Positions 1-9,175 of a stretch of 17,096 nucleotides of DNA are shown piece by piece. The notes beneath the pieces were generated by a model. The model searched no databases. It was not told the DNA's origin and was given only the letters and a program-made list of their open reading frames with translations. The stretch's first letter is position 1, and each line of letters begins with the position of its first letter. A program made the position numbers and the translations under genes. Source of the DNA: an uncultured Candidatus Soleaferrea sp. (GTDB taxonomy: Bacteria > Bacillota > Clostridia > Oscillospirales > Ruminococcaceae); assembly GCA_934527325.1 (NCBI GenBank), contig CAKTAG010000021.1, forward strand, positions 1-17,096, written 5' to 3'.

Positions 1-1770
1 GATTACGATTATGGTAGTAATTTAGTGGAAATGTACAGTAGAATAAGGGTAATATGTTTACAAAATATAGAAAAAATAGAGCCAGGTGTATTCCATTTAT
101 GTGATATGCCGAAACTTGAAAAAGTGATTTTTTGTAAAACAGGAGCAAAATTGCATAAAATGGAAACTGGTGGAGGCAATGAAGCTTTAAAAGGAGTAAA
201 AGTAGAATGTACGGGTAGAAAGATATATCATAACTTTTGCATTTTGGGTGTAAGGTGTAATTTTGATGAGGTAAATGGTATATTAAGTTTTTCTGCTGAC
301 GAAAAAGGTAAAACATTAGATGATTACATATTAAATGGAATACTAAAGAGTATTGATGCTGATTATGTGCAAGTAATATCTATAAATGAAAATATACAAA
401 AGGTAAATTGCAACTTTGAAAAAATTAAAAAATTTAAAGAATTAAACATATCTGCTGATGTAGAAAAATTCAGCAAATGGTGTCTTTATGATTGTGAAAA
501 TTTAGAATGTATAAATGTAGCAAAGGAGAATAAAAAATATAAAGTAGATAATGGAGCATTGGTAGGACGACATAAGGATAGTGAACATTTTGATGAATTA
601 ATCTGTTACCCTCCAAAAAGAGCGGGTAATATATATATAGTATCGCGTGAAGTGAAAATAATAGATGAACATGCATTTTGCAACTCTTTATTAGAAAAAG
701 TAATAATACACAAAGATATAAGTGCTATAGGAAAAGGTGCTTTTATGGGGTGTAGGTACTTAAAAAATATAGAAGTAGAAAAAGGCGGTAGATTTTACTA
801 TTCAATAGATGGTGTATTAATTGAAAAATCTAAAGTAGGTAATATATTATCGAAGTACCCTGAAGGGAAAGAAAATGTTAAATATACAATACCAGAAGGA
901 GTGAATGTAGTAGGTGGAGAAGCGTTTGTAAAAACAAACATAGAGCATTTAACAATAGCTACTAGTGTAGAAAATGTGAATATTACTGGTTTAAATAATA
1001 GTGGAAAAATAAAATGGATAGATGTAAAGAAAGGCAGTAAGGACTTTTGCTCGATAAATGGAGTGTTATATCAAATATATATACACTATACATACTGGAT
1101 AAATGAAGTACCATATCCAATATGTGGGAACTCTATAACAGGGAATAGAAAATTGGTATTACGTTATTACCCAGCAGAGAGAACAGATAAAGAGTTTGTA
1201 ATTCCTGCTGCTGTAAACAAGATATATTGTTCTGCATTTAACAAAGCTAAGTATTTAAAAATATTAAAAATGCATAGTAACATAAAAGAAATAGAGTCAG
1301 GTGCATTTCAAGAATGTAATTTTGACAAAGTGATTTATAACGGAAATGAATGTCAATGGCGTGATATGTGTATTGAGCCTGACAATGACGATTTAGTAGA
1401 TGCAAAAGTTGATTATAGATGTTGTGACTTTGATATAATGACTGGTGTTTTGACATTTAAAAATGTTAAGGAAATAACAGTAGATGATGTAAATGATGCT
1501 TTTTATGTTGCGTTAAGTAATAAGTATACTAAGTTAGGTAAAATTTTTGATAATCTTGAAGATGCTGATAGGCAATTAGAAGAAATAAGAAAAAGTGCAA
1601 AAACAGTGAAAATGTCTGGTGTAGAAAAAATAGGTGATAATGCATTTGTTAATTTTAATATAGATAATATATATATGAATAAAAAAGGGAAGAAATGGCA
1701 TGAGATTGAAATTGGTAAAGGCAACCAAGCTTTAAGGGTTGCAAAACAGTTCCGATATATAGATTTTTGA
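1..1770 (+). CDS. BspA-like leucine-rich-repeat surface protein, 5' end outside the window
   Basis: The frame is open from the first base, so the gene enters from the left and about 589 residues are visible; the GTG at 25 and ATG at 31 are internal codons without a Shine-Dalgarno. The protein has irregular BspA-type (LRR_5) repeats such as 'IDEHAFCNSLLEKVIIHKD' and 'AIGKGAFMGCRYLKNIEV'. These are interleaved with 'FYYSIDGVLIEK' and 'FCSINGVLYQI' segments, typical of this family. A cap-like unit of the form W..I.I...N..L..A...Y occurs twice (around 'WRDMCIEP' and 'WHEIEIGKGNQAL'), with a third copy near the left edge that lacks the Trp. It ends soon after the last cap unit, with no LPXTG motif or membrane anchor at the C-terminus. 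BspA-like proteins are usually secreted or surface proteins in adhesion, but the partner here is unknown. A strong terminator follows. Confidence 0.85.
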   Translation, partial: DYDYGSNLVEMYSRIRVICLQNIEKIEPGVFHLCDMPKLEKVIFCKTGAKLHKMETGGGNEALKGVKVECTGRKIYHNFCILGVRCNFDEVNGILSFSADEKGKTLDDYILNGILKSIDADYVQVISINENIQKVNCNFEKIKKFKELNISADVEKFSKWCLYDCENLECINVAKENKKYKVDNGALVGRHKDSEHFDELICYPPKRAGNIYIVSREVKIIDEHAFCNSLLEKVIIHKDISAIGKGAFMGCRYLKNIEVEKGGRFYYSIDGVLIEKSKVGNILSKYPEGKENVKYTIPEGVNVVGGEAFVKTNIEHLTIATSVENVNITGLNNSGKIKWIDVKKGSKDFCSINGVLYQIYIHYTYWINEVPYPICGNSITGNRKLVLRYYPAERTDKEFVIPAAVNKIYCSAFNKAKYLKILKMHSNIKEIESGAFQECNFDKVIYNGNECQWRDMCIEPDNDDLVDAKVDYRCCDFDIMTGVLTFKNVKEITVDDVNDAFYVALSNKYTKLGKIFDNLEDADRQLEEIRKSAKTVKMSGVEKIGDNAFVNFNIDNIYMNKKGKKWHEIEIGKGNQALRVAKQFRYIDF

Positions 1771-1800
1771 ACAAATGCCTTTTATTGAATTTATAATATA

Positions 1801-1848
1801 AAACTAAATTGGCTGCAGTACTTTATTGTAGCCAGTTTTGTTTTTTTA
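1801..1848 (+). terminator. Rho-independent terminator after the BspA-like gene
   Basis: A TGGCTGCA (1810-1817) / TGTAGCCA (1827-1834) stem with one G-T pair and a 9-nt loop is followed by TTTTG and a run of seven T. It lies about 30 bp after the stop codon and before the RNase P promoter, so it separates the two transcription units. Confidence 0.85.
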
Positions 1849-1871
1849 TATATTTTTAGGTACCAAATGTA

Positions 1872-1900
1872 TTGAATGTTAAGTTTTTTTATGTTAATAT
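1872..1900 (+). promoter_or_regulatory. Promoter of the RNase P RNA gene
   Basis: TTGAAT (1872-1877) and TAATAT (1895-1900) are separated by exactly 17 bp. The predicted start, about 1907-1912, coincides with the first base of the P1 helix of the RNA. Neither hexamer is perfect, but spacing and position fit. Confidence 0.6.
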
Positions 1901-1911
1901 ATTAAAGTAAT

Positions 1912-2265
1912 AGGTGCGAGTAAGCAATACAACAGCATGTTAAATTTTTATTTGATATGAGGAAAGTCCGAGCTCCACAGGACAAGGATAGCTGTTAATG
2001 GCAGCCGGAGGCGACTCTAGGGAAAGTGCAACAGAGATATACCGCCAGTTTATTTTTAAATTGGTAAGGGTGGAAAGGCGAGGTAAGAGCTCACCGAAGA
2101 GCAGGAGACTGACTCTTCCTGTAAACCCTATCCGGAGCAACACCGATATGGGCGTTTAAAGTTTGTCCAACTAGCCTTAAAGGGTGGCTTGAATCTATTG
2201 GCAACAATAGATCTAGATAGATTGTTGTTTAATACAGAACTCGGCTTATATGCTTGGTCGCATCT
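1912..2265 (+). ncRNA. rnpB: RNase P RNA, bacterial type A
   Basis: This is the catalytic RNA of ribonuclease P, which with the RnpA protein removes 5' leaders from precursor tRNAs. The conserved core is plain: GAGGAAAGTCCGAGCTCC near the 5' end, the matching ACAGAACTCGGCTTAT near the 3' end, AGGGTGGAAAGGCGAGGTAAGAGCTCACC, and GTAAACCCTATCCGGAGCAACACCGATATGGG split across the core. The ends pair as helix P1: GTGCGAGTAAGCA (from 1914) against TGCTTGGTCGCAT (2251-2263), with a few wobbles. The GGGTGGCTTGA segment around 2181 fits the loop that binds the tRNA 3' CCA. The arrangement is the ancestral type A, as in most Clostridia, and not the Bacillus type B. The exact ends are inferred from P1 pairing. 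No clear terminator follows. Confidence 0.95.
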
Positions 2266-2289
2266 TTATTACTTATAGTAAAACGCATA

Positions 2290-2317
2290 TTTAAATTAAG
2301 TAAAAAGGGTGTATAAT
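2290..2317 (+). promoter_or_regulatory. Possible promoter for the acyltransferase/exporter block
   Basis: A perfect -10 box TATAAT sits at 2312-2317, with a weak -35 (TTTAAA, 2290-2295) 16 bp upstream. The expected start would fall at about 2323-2325, on the first codon of the MBOAT gene, which would give a leaderless or very short 5' end. Read-through from rnpB is the alternative, because no terminator is visible between them. Confidence 0.35.
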
Positions 2318-2323
2318 AGTAAT

Positions 2324-3697
2324 ATGGTTTTTAGTAGTATTTTATTTTTGTTTGTTTTTTTATTTTTACTTTTAATTTATTATGTGGTTCCTTTTAAATT
2401 CAAAAATTTTACAATTATGTTGCTAAGCTTTATTTTTTATTCTTGGGGTGAACCTAAGTATTTTTTTATTATGGTAGGTACAATATTTGTAAATTATATA
2501 TTAGCTATTATTATGGATTTTTATACAAGTAATAAAATTATTTGTAAATTTATGGTTACTATATCAGTTTTATTTAATGTAGGGGAATTATTTTTTTTTA
2601 AATACTATAATTTTTTTGTTGATAATATAAAATTGATTACTGGTTTAGATTTTAAAATTTTAAACCTTACTTTACCATTGGGAATAAGTTTTTATATTTT
2701 TCAAATATTATCTTATACTATAGATGTTTATAGAAAAAAAGTTAAAGCAGAAAAAAATATTATAGATTGTGCATCTTTTGTAGTTTTATTTCCGCAATTA
2801 ATAGCTGGGCCTATTGTTAAATATACAGATATAAATAAAGAACTTAAATATAGAAAAATTACTGGTTTAAAAGTACAAGATGGTATAAGAATATTTATTT
2901 TAGGGTTGGGGAAAAAAGTTTTAATTGCTAATAATATAGGTGCTTTGTGGTCCGAAATAGAATTAATAGGGTTTTCTAATATTTCATCTGTTTTAGCGTG
3001 GTGTGGAATAGCAGCATTTGCTATTCAAATATATTTTGATTTTAGTGGTTATTCTTTAATGGCTATAGGGTTGGGCAAAATGTTGGGTTTTAGTTTTCCG
3101 CAAAATTTTAATTACCCTTATGTTTCTAGAAGCGTTACAGAATTTTGGCGAAGGTGGCATATAACCCTTAGTTTGTGGTTTAAAGAATATTTATATATAC
3201 CATTAGGTGGTAATAGATGCAGTAAATTAAGAATGGTTTTTAATTTATTTGTGGTTTGGTTTGCAACAGGTTTTTGGCATGGTGCTAACTGGAATTTTAT
3301 TTTTTGGGGAATTTTTTTCTTTATATTTTTGATAATAGAAAAATTAGGTTTTTTAAAATTTTTAGAAAAGCATAAAGTTTTCTCACACGTTTACCTTATT
3401 TTGGTGATTTTAGTTAGTTGGGCATTGTTTGCTATTACAGATTTGGAAAATTTAAAAATATTTTTTTTCAAATTATTTTCTTTTAACTTAAAAGCAGATT
3501 GGATTTACTATGTTAGAAATTATATTGTTGTATTTATTTTAGGGGTAGTTTTTTCTACAAAATTGTTAAATAAAGTTTATTATAAAGTAATAAAAAATAT
3601 ATATATTAATACTTTAATATCTATGGTTATACTTGTACTTTCTATAGCTTATTTGGTAGATGCTACATATAACCCATTTTTGTATTTCAGATTTTAA
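2324..3697 (+). CDS. MBOAT-family O-acyltransferase, AlgI-like (457 aa)
   Basis: This is a polytopic membrane acyltransferase of the AlgI/DltB (MBOAT) superfamily, which passes acyl groups across the membrane to modify exopolysaccharide or other surface polymers. The family signatures are the N-terminal MVFSSILFLF, 'FPQLIAGPIVKY' (about 156-167), 'FWRRWHITLSLWFKEYLYIPLGG' in two parts at 274-296, and 'GFWHGANW' at 316-323 with the invariant catalytic-type His at 319. About 10-12 hydrophobic segments are visible. The start was set at ATG 2324 because relatives begin MVFSS; a GTG at 2309 would add five residues but overlaps the AAAGGG that would be its ribosome site. The spacing from that AAAGGG to ATG 2324 (14 nt) is long. 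The next gene encodes the DHHW partner, as is usual. The substrate cannot be told from sequence. Confidence 0.93.
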   Translation: MVFSSILFLFVFLFLLLIYYVVPFKFKNFTIMLLSFIFYSWGEPKYFFIMVGTIFVNYILAIIMDFYTSNKIICKFMVTISVLFNVGELFFFKYYNFFVDNIKLITGLDFKILNLTLPLGISFYIFQILSYTIDVYRKKVKAEKNIIDCASFVVLFPQLIAGPIVKYTDINKELKYRKITGLKVQDGIRIFILGLGKKVLIANNIGALWSEIELIGFSNISSVLAWCGIAAFAIQIYFDFSGYSLMAIGLGKMLGFSFPQNFNYPYVSRSVTEFWRRWHITLSLWFKEYLYIPLGGNRCSKLRMVFNLFVVWFATGFWHGANWNFIFWGIFFFIFLIIEKLGFLKFLEKHKVFSHVYLILVILVSWALFAITDLENLKIFFFKLFSFNLKADWIYYVRNYIVVFILGVVFSTKLLNKVYYKVIKNIYINTLISMVILVLSIAYLVDATYNPFLYFRF

Positions 3698-3726
3698 AAT
3701 TATTTTAATGGGAGGCAATATATTTT

Positions 3727-4878
3727 TTGGTTAAATTAGGTTATTATTTAAAAAAATATTTATTACTTATAAGTTTTACAGTGTTTATATTAGGTATAAG
3801 TTTAGCTAATTTAGCTTCTAAAGAAAGAACTTTTTCTAACATGGAAAATAGATATTTGCAAACAAGACCTAATTTTACATTTAAAAAATTTATTAAAGGT
3901 GAATTTGCTAATAAATACGAGCAATTTATAAATGATCAATTTGTATTTAGAGATGTATGGATTGATATTAAAATGCTATCTGAAATGTTATTTTTAAAAT
4001 TAGAGAACAATAATGTGATTATTGGAAAAGATAATTATATGTTCGATAAACTAATATCTGTTAATGAAGATAGGTTAAATAATAATATTGAAACTATATC
4101 TAGATTTATAAAAAATAATGAATTAAAGAATGTGGTTTTTACAGTTATTCCTAATTCTTATGAAATATTAAAAAGCAAGTTACCGTTTGGGCTTAACAAT
4201 GTAAACCAATCTAATTATATAGCTGCTATATATAAAAATTTGCATGCTGGTAAACATAGTAATTTAATTTTAGTAGATAGTAAAAAATTTTTAGAAAATA
4301 AAACAGAAAAAATTTATTATTGTACAGATCATCATTGGACAACGAATGGTGCTTATTTTTTTTATAAAGGTTTAGCAGATGTTTTAAAATATAAACCAGT
4401 TGAGCGCTATTTATTAAAAAAACATAAGGTTGATGATTTTTATGGAACGTATTATTCAAGAGCTAAAATAGCTTGGAAAAAACCAGATAAAATAATTTAT
4501 TATAACCCTTCGTTAAACTATATGGAGATTAATAATAATAGATATAAAAATATGTATGATGTAAAAAAATTTACAGGTAGAGATAAATATGCAGGGTTTA
4601 TATATGGAAATAATGGGTTTACTGTTATAAAAAGTAAGTATTCTAAAAATAAAAAAAATAGTATTCTTATTATTAAAGATTCTTATGCAAATAGCTTTAT
4701 TCCATTTTTGACTTATAATTATAATAATATTTATGTGGTTGATGGTAGGTATATAAAAAGTAGTGATGCAGAAATGGTAATGAAAAATTATAATATAAAT
4801 GACATTTTAATTATGTATAATTTTATTAACTTTATAAATGATGTGAATATGAGCAAGTTAGATTATTTAAAGAGCTAA
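3727..4878 (+). CDS. DHHW-family protein, AlgX/AlgJ-like acetylation partner (383 aa)
   Basis: The protein is a predicted membrane-anchored extracytoplasmic SGNH-hydrolase-like protein that works with the upstream MBOAT protein to acylate a surface glycan. Residues 11-30 form one hydrophobic signal anchor. Then come 'FSNMENRYLQTRP' (about 36-48), 'GKDNYMF' (100-106), the diagnostic DHHW at 201-204 in 'YYCTDHHWTTNGAYFFY', and 'KDSYANSF' at 317-324, which carries the conserved Ser of the fold. All catalytic-type residues of the family are present. The start is TTG at 3727, 11 nt after GGGAGG (3710-3715). The gap to the MBOAT gene is 29 bp, so the two are almost certainly cotranscribed. The length fits the family. 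The chemistry is inferred from relatives. Confidence 0.9.
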   Translation: MVKLGYYLKKYLLLISFTVFILGISLANLASKERTFSNMENRYLQTRPNFTFKKFIKGEFANKYEQFINDQFVFRDVWIDIKMLSEMLFLKLENNNVIIGKDNYMFDKLISVNEDRLNNNIETISRFIKNNELKNVVFTVIPNSYEILKSKLPFGLNNVNQSNYIAAIYKNLHAGKHSNLILVDSKKFLENKTEKIYYCTDHHWTTNGAYFFYKGLADVLKYKPVERYLLKKHKVDDFYGTYYSRAKIAWKKPDKIIYYNPSLNYMEINNNRYKNMYDVKKFTGRDKYAGFIYGNNGFTVIKSKYSKNKKNSILIIKDSYANSFIPFLTYNYNNIYVVDGRYIKSSDAEMVMKNYNINDILIMYNFINFINDVNMSKLDYLKS

Positions 4879-4904
4879 ACAAGCAATAGGGAGGTGAAAG
4901 AAGA

Positions 4905-7121
4905 ATGTTAAAATTAATAAAAAGTTTGAAAATATATTTAGTGTTAGTTATAGTAGTAGCTGTTTTAGTAGCTATTGAAGTTAAAGCAGAATTAGAGTTG
5001 CCAGTATGTGTAGGGGGAATGGTTAGCAAAGGTTTAGAACAAAGTGGGATAGAAAATTCTATACCGCTTATAATTGATGAATCTCAAAAAGAAAATATTT
5101 GTAAATTAGTTGTTGGTGAAGGTAAAAATATATTTCTTAAATCGTACAATAAATTGGTAGATAAAACTGAATTGAATAATAATAAAAAGTTGAAGAATTT
5201 AAAAATTGATTTAAATAATAAGCAGCTATACATAATGTGTAATAAAAACGAAAAAGAGTTACAAAAATTAGATGAAACTTTATTAAATGCATTATCTATT
5301 ATAGCGGCAGATAGTAACATGCAAGTTAAAAAACTTATAATAGCAGGTACTAATCTATCTGTTGCTAAACCAATAAGTGAGCAACTTTTTAGTATGGGTA
5401 ACATAGAAAAAGAAAGAGTATTAGCAGCTATAAATAAAAATGTTTCTAAAGTAAATTCAAATATATTAATTGATGCAGTAGTTAAAGAAATAAAGGATTA
5501 TTACAAATATTTAGGGATAAATATTAGTGATTTGCAAAAAAATTACATAAAAAACGCAGGGCTAAAAATGTTAGGGTATATATTTATGGCAGAGGTACCT
5601 TGGATGTTAATTATGTTAATTTCTGCTGTGGTTGCTACTGGCGTTGCTAAAAAAATAAGAATTGAAATATTAAAAAAAATAAGTAGCTTTTCTAATTTTG
5701 AATTAGATAACTTTTCAGTTTCATCACTTATTACAAGAACAACAAACGATGTTGCAAATATTCAAAATTTTTTATTGTATTTTTTAGAAACAATATTTTT
5801 AGCACCTATGCTTGGCATAAATGCTTTTAAAAGAGTGTATGAAAAAAATGTTCAAATGTCTTTGGTGGTAGTTATAGTTCTTTGTGCAATGACATTGATT
5901 ACAACTTTAATACTGATTATAGTTGTTCCCAAATATAATTTAATTCAAAAATTAATAGATAAGATTAATTTAGTTGTTAGAGAAAACTTAACAGGGTTAC
6001 TTTCTGTACGCGCCTTTAATTCGCAAAAATTTGAAGAGGGTAGATTTAATGAAGTTAATAAAAAAATAACAAAGATTAATTTTTTTGTAGAAAAGGTAAT
6101 GGCTTTAATAGACCCATTAATATTTTTAATTACTTCTATTGCCACACTTGTTATAGTTTGGGTAAGCTATAAATATGTTCTAAATTACACATTACAAGTT
6201 GGTGATATAATAATTTACATTAACTATGTTATTTGTGTGATATTTTCTTTTTTAATAATGTCTATGATGATTGTTGAATTGCCAAGAGCTTATGTTTCTA
6301 TTAAACGTATTTTAAAAGTTTTAAAAACTAAGCCTACAATAGTAGATGTAGAAGAAGATGCATTTTCTAACATTTGTTTTACAGGAAATTTGGTATTTAA
6401 TAATGTAAGTTTTTGTTACCCAAACGCTAAAGAAGGTGTGTTAAATGACATTTCGTTTGTAGCAGAACCTGGTAAAACAACAGCTATAATAGGTGCAACA
6501 GGGTCAGGTAAAAGTACAATAGCTAATTTAATACTTAGGTTTTATGATGTTGCTAGTGGTGAAATTTTGTTAGATGGAGTAAATATAAAAAATATACCAC
6601 AGCATAAACTTAGGGAGCAAATTAGTTATGCTCCGCAAAAGGGAAGTTTATTAAGTGGAACTATAGAGAGTAATATTAAATATGGTAATTACGATGCATC
6701 TAATGAAGAAATGGTTGAAGTTGCAGAAGTTGCTCAAGCTAGAGATTTTATAGAACAAAAGCCTAATAAATTTTTGTTTGAAGTTTCTCAAGGTGGTACT
6801 AATGTTTCTGGTGGGCAAAGGCAACGGTTATCTATAGCTAGAGCAATTATGAAAAAGTCAAAAATTTATATATTTGATGATAGTTTTTCAGCATTAGATT
6901 TTAAAACTGATTTAGCATTACGAAAATCTTTGAATAGATATATAAAAAATTCAACAATAATAATTATTGCTCAAAGAATAGGTACTATTTTACATGCAGA
7001 TCAAATTATTGTTTTAGATGAAGGTAAAATAGTAGGTAAGGGGACTCATAAAGAGTTGCTTAAAAATTGCAAAAAATATTATGAAATAGCTTCTATTCAA
7101 TTGCCACCGGAATTATTGTGA
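4905..7121 (+). CDS. ABC exporter subunit with large extracytoplasmic insert and degenerate ATP site (738 aa)
   Basis: This is one half of a heterodimeric type IV ABC exporter, with fused membrane and ATPase domains. TM1 (about 10-28) is followed by an unusually long extracytoplasmic segment to about 218, as in a known Firmicutes subfamily; the other five membrane helices lie between about 222 and 465. The ATPase domain has Walker A GATGSGKST (530-538), Q-loop Gln578, a canonical signature VSGGQ (634-638) and Walker B 'IYIFDD' (654-659). The residue after Walker B is Asp659 instead of the catalytic Glu, and the switch His is replaced by Gln690 ('IIAQR'). Its own nucleotide site is therefore the degenerate one, as in TM287/288- and BmrCD-type pumps. 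An excellent ribosome site, AGGGAGGTGA (4888-4897), precedes ATG 4905. The substrate is unknown. Confidence 0.93.
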   Translation: MLKLIKSLKIYLVLVIVVAVLVAIEVKAELELPVCVGGMVSKGLEQSGIENSIPLIIDESQKENICKLVVGEGKNIFLKSYNKLVDKTELNNNKKLKNLKIDLNNKQLYIMCNKNEKELQKLDETLLNALSIIAADSNMQVKKLIIAGTNLSVAKPISEQLFSMGNIEKERVLAAINKNVSKVNSNILIDAVVKEIKDYYKYLGINISDLQKNYIKNAGLKMLGYIFMAEVPWMLIMLISAVVATGVAKKIRIEILKKISSFSNFELDNFSVSSLITRTTNDVANIQNFLLYFLETIFLAPMLGINAFKRVYEKNVQMSLVVVIVLCAMTLITTLILIIVVPKYNLIQKLIDKINLVVRENLTGLLSVRAFNSQKFEEGRFNEVNKKITKINFFVEKVMALIDPLIFLITSIATLVIVWVSYKYVLNYTLQVGDIIIYINYVICVIFSFLIMSMMIVELPRAYVSIKRILKVLKTKPTIVDVEEDAFSNICFTGNLVFNNVSFCYPNAKEGVLNDISFVAEPGKTTAIIGATGSGKSTIANLILRFYDVASGEILLDGVNIKNIPQHKLREQISYAPQKGSLLSGTIESNIKYGNYDASNEEMVEVAEVAQARDFIEQKPNKFLFEVSQGGTNVSGGQRQRLSIARAIMKKSKIYIFDDSFSALDFKTDLALRKSLNRYIKNSTIIIIAQRIGTILHADQIIVLDEGKIVGKGTHKELLKNCKKYYEIASIQLPPELL

Positions 7122-7156
7122 AATTATAATTTTTGCTTATAGATTAGAGGGTAGGA

Positions 7157-8932
7157 ATGGACGAAAAAAATAATAAAAAAGTTAAAAATGCAAAACAAAC
7201 ATTGTTAAAACTTGTTAAATATATAAGTGTATATAAATTTAGAGTATTAGTGGCTTTAATAGCGGGTGTATCATCTATAATTATTAATGTAATAACACCA
7301 AGGTTAATATCTAAAATTATAAATGAAATTTATAATAGTGTTACAAAAACAATAAATATAAATATACATTACATAACTAATATAATATTTGAATTGCTTG
7401 GTTTGTATTTGTTAGGGGTTTTATTGCTTTATTTGCAAGGTTATATTATTGCTAATATTTCTGTTAAATTAACTTTTACTTTACGTAAAAATATGGATGA
7501 AAAAATAAATAAATTACCTATTAGCTATTTTGATGAAGTTCCGAATGGTGAAATATTAGCGCGTTTAACAAGTGATGTTGAAAGAATTACATCTGTATTA
7601 AGATATTCTGTTACTGAAGTTGTAAATGCTGTTGTAACTATTATTGGTATAATAGCAATGATGTATACAATAAATTGGATTTGTGCCACAGTAACTGTAG
7701 CAACTGTTTTTTTTACATATGTTATTATGCAGTTCATTGTAAAAAAATCTCAGAGGTTTTTTAAAGAAGAGCGTAAATTTATTGGTAAAACTAACGGGTA
7801 TATAGAAGAAATATATTCTCAACATAATATTGTAAAAGCTTTTAATGCAGAAAAAAGCGCACTAGAAGTGTTTGAGGTTTTGAATGATGAATTATATAAA
7901 TCTTCTTGGAAGGCATCTTTTTTTTCTGCTTTATTAACTCCGATTGTATTTTTTATGAGTAATATTAATTACCTTATAATTGTAATAACGGCGTGTGTAT
8001 TAACTGTAAATGGAAAAATATCTGTCGGGGATATTCCAGCTTTTATACAATATGTGAAAAATTTAAATCAACCTATGAATCAAATGGCAAATATAACATC
8101 TAACTTTCAAGGAATATTAGCTGCAGCTGAAAGGGTTTTTGATTTTCTTGAAGAAGAGGAAGAAAAGGTAGAGACTAACACTATAGATTTGCCAAAATCA
8201 ATAAATGGTAATATAAGGTTTGAAAATGTTACTTTTAGTTATAAAAAAGGTGAAACTACAATTAATAGAATATCTTTGGAAGTAAAAGCAGGGCAAAAGG
8301 TGGCACTTGTAGGGGCTACAGGGTCTGGAAAAACTACACTAGTAAAATTGTTAATGAGATTTTATGAGCTAAATAGTGGCAAAATTTATATTGATGGTAT
8401 TGATATAACTAAATTTTCAAAGAATAGTCTGCGTAGTATTTTTTCAATGGTTTTGCAAGATGCTTGGTTGTATAGTGGCACAATAGCTGATAATATAAAA
8501 TACGGAAATATAAATGCAGATGATAAACAAGTTGAAGAAGTAGCAAAATTGGCATATGTAGATAATTTTATAAAAATATTGCCAGAAGGTTATAAAACTG
8601 TTTTGAATGATGAAGCTACGAATATTTCACAAGGTGAAAAACAATTAATAACAATAGCTAGAGCAATGCTTGTGGGTCCACAAATTTTAATATTAGATGA
8701 AGCTACAAGTTCAGTAGATATGAATACAGAAAGTTTAATTCAAAAAGCTATGGATAACTTAATGAAAGGGAAAACTAGCTTTATTATAGCCCATAGGTTA
8801 AGTACGGTAAAAAATGCAGATGTTATTTTTGTAATGAGTCATGGGGAAATTTTGGAACATGGCTCTCATCAAGAGCTAATAAAAAAAGGAGGGTATTATT
8901 GCAAGATGTATAATAGTCAGTTTGAGATATAA
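7157..8932 (+). CDS. ABC exporter subunit with the catalytic ATP site (591 aa), partner of the upstream gene
   Basis: This is the second half of the heterodimeric exporter. The transmembrane domain spans about 28-310 and has the ordinary short TM1-TM2 loop. The ATPase domain has Walker A GATGSGKTT (386-394), Q-loop Gln434, Walker B 'ILILDE' (510-515) with catalytic Glu515, and switch His546 ('IIAHR'). The signature is degenerate, 'NISQGEKQ' (489-496) instead of LSGGQ. In a head-to-tail dimer this odd signature faces the Asp/Gln-substituted site of the partner, so one site is active and one impaired. This agrees with the two proteins being obligate partners. It starts at ATG 7157, 35 bp after the first subunit, with a GAGGGTAGG-type ribosome site. 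It is the last gene of the block before the terminator at 9036. Confidence 0.93.
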   Translation: MDEKNNKKVKNAKQTLLKLVKYISVYKFRVLVALIAGVSSIIINVITPRLISKIINEIYNSVTKTININIHYITNIIFELLGLYLLGVLLLYLQGYIIANISVKLTFTLRKNMDEKINKLPISYFDEVPNGEILARLTSDVERITSVLRYSVTEVVNAVVTIIGIIAMMYTINWICATVTVATVFFTYVIMQFIVKKSQRFFKEERKFIGKTNGYIEEIYSQHNIVKAFNAEKSALEVFEVLNDELYKSSWKASFFSALLTPIVFFMSNINYLIIVITACVLTVNGKISVGDIPAFIQYVKNLNQPMNQMANITSNFQGILAAAERVFDFLEEEEEKVETNTIDLPKSINGNIRFENVTFSYKKGETTINRISLEVKAGQKVALVGATGSGKTTLVKLLMRFYELNSGKIYIDGIDITKFSKNSLRSIFSMVLQDAWLYSGTIADNIKYGNINADDKQVEEVAKLAYVDNFIKILPEGYKTVLNDEATNISQGEKQLITIARAMLVGPQILILDEATSSVDMNTESLIQKAMDNLMKGKTSFIIAHRLSTVKNADVIFVMSHGEILEHGSHQELIKKGGYYCKMYNSQFEI

Positions 8933-9035
8933 CTTTATTTATTGGTGGAAATTTTGCTAAAGTTATAATATTTTTTGTAAGAGAAAATATTTTGTAATTT
9001 TGCATTCTTATATAGTATAAAAAATAATAGATATA

Positions 9036-9092
9036 AAAAAAGACTGTAAATTTGCTTGCTACAATGGTAGCAGCATTCACAGCCTTTTTTTT
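9036..9092. terminator. Bidirectional terminator between the exporter genes and khpA
   Basis: The convergent genes share one hairpin: AGACTGTAAATTTGCTTGCTAC pairs in part with GGTAGCAGCATTCACAGCC, with the core GCTTGCTAC/GGTAGCAGC. It is flanked by AAAAAAA on the left and TTTTTTTT on the right, so it gives a U-tract in both directions. The plus-strand exporter block and the minus-strand khpA operon both end here. Confidence 0.85.
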
Positions 9093-9175
9093 GTAATAGT
9101 TGTAATTTTTTTTAATTAGAAAAACTAATTTATATATATTTATTAATAATTAGTTTTATTGCTAAAGTATAATTT

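Noticed and set aside
2180..2330. Terminator for rnpB
   Set aside because: After the P1 closing strand there is no stable hairpin with a T-run, so none is called.
2585..2600. T8 run in the MBOAT gene as another phase-variation tract
   Set aside because: Runs of seven or eight A or T are common throughout this A+T-rich window and the reading frame is intact here.
5084..5404. Minus-strand frame of 106 codons opposite exporter subunit 1
   Set aside because: It lies antisense within a clear coding gene, has no ribosome site, and shows no recognisable motif.
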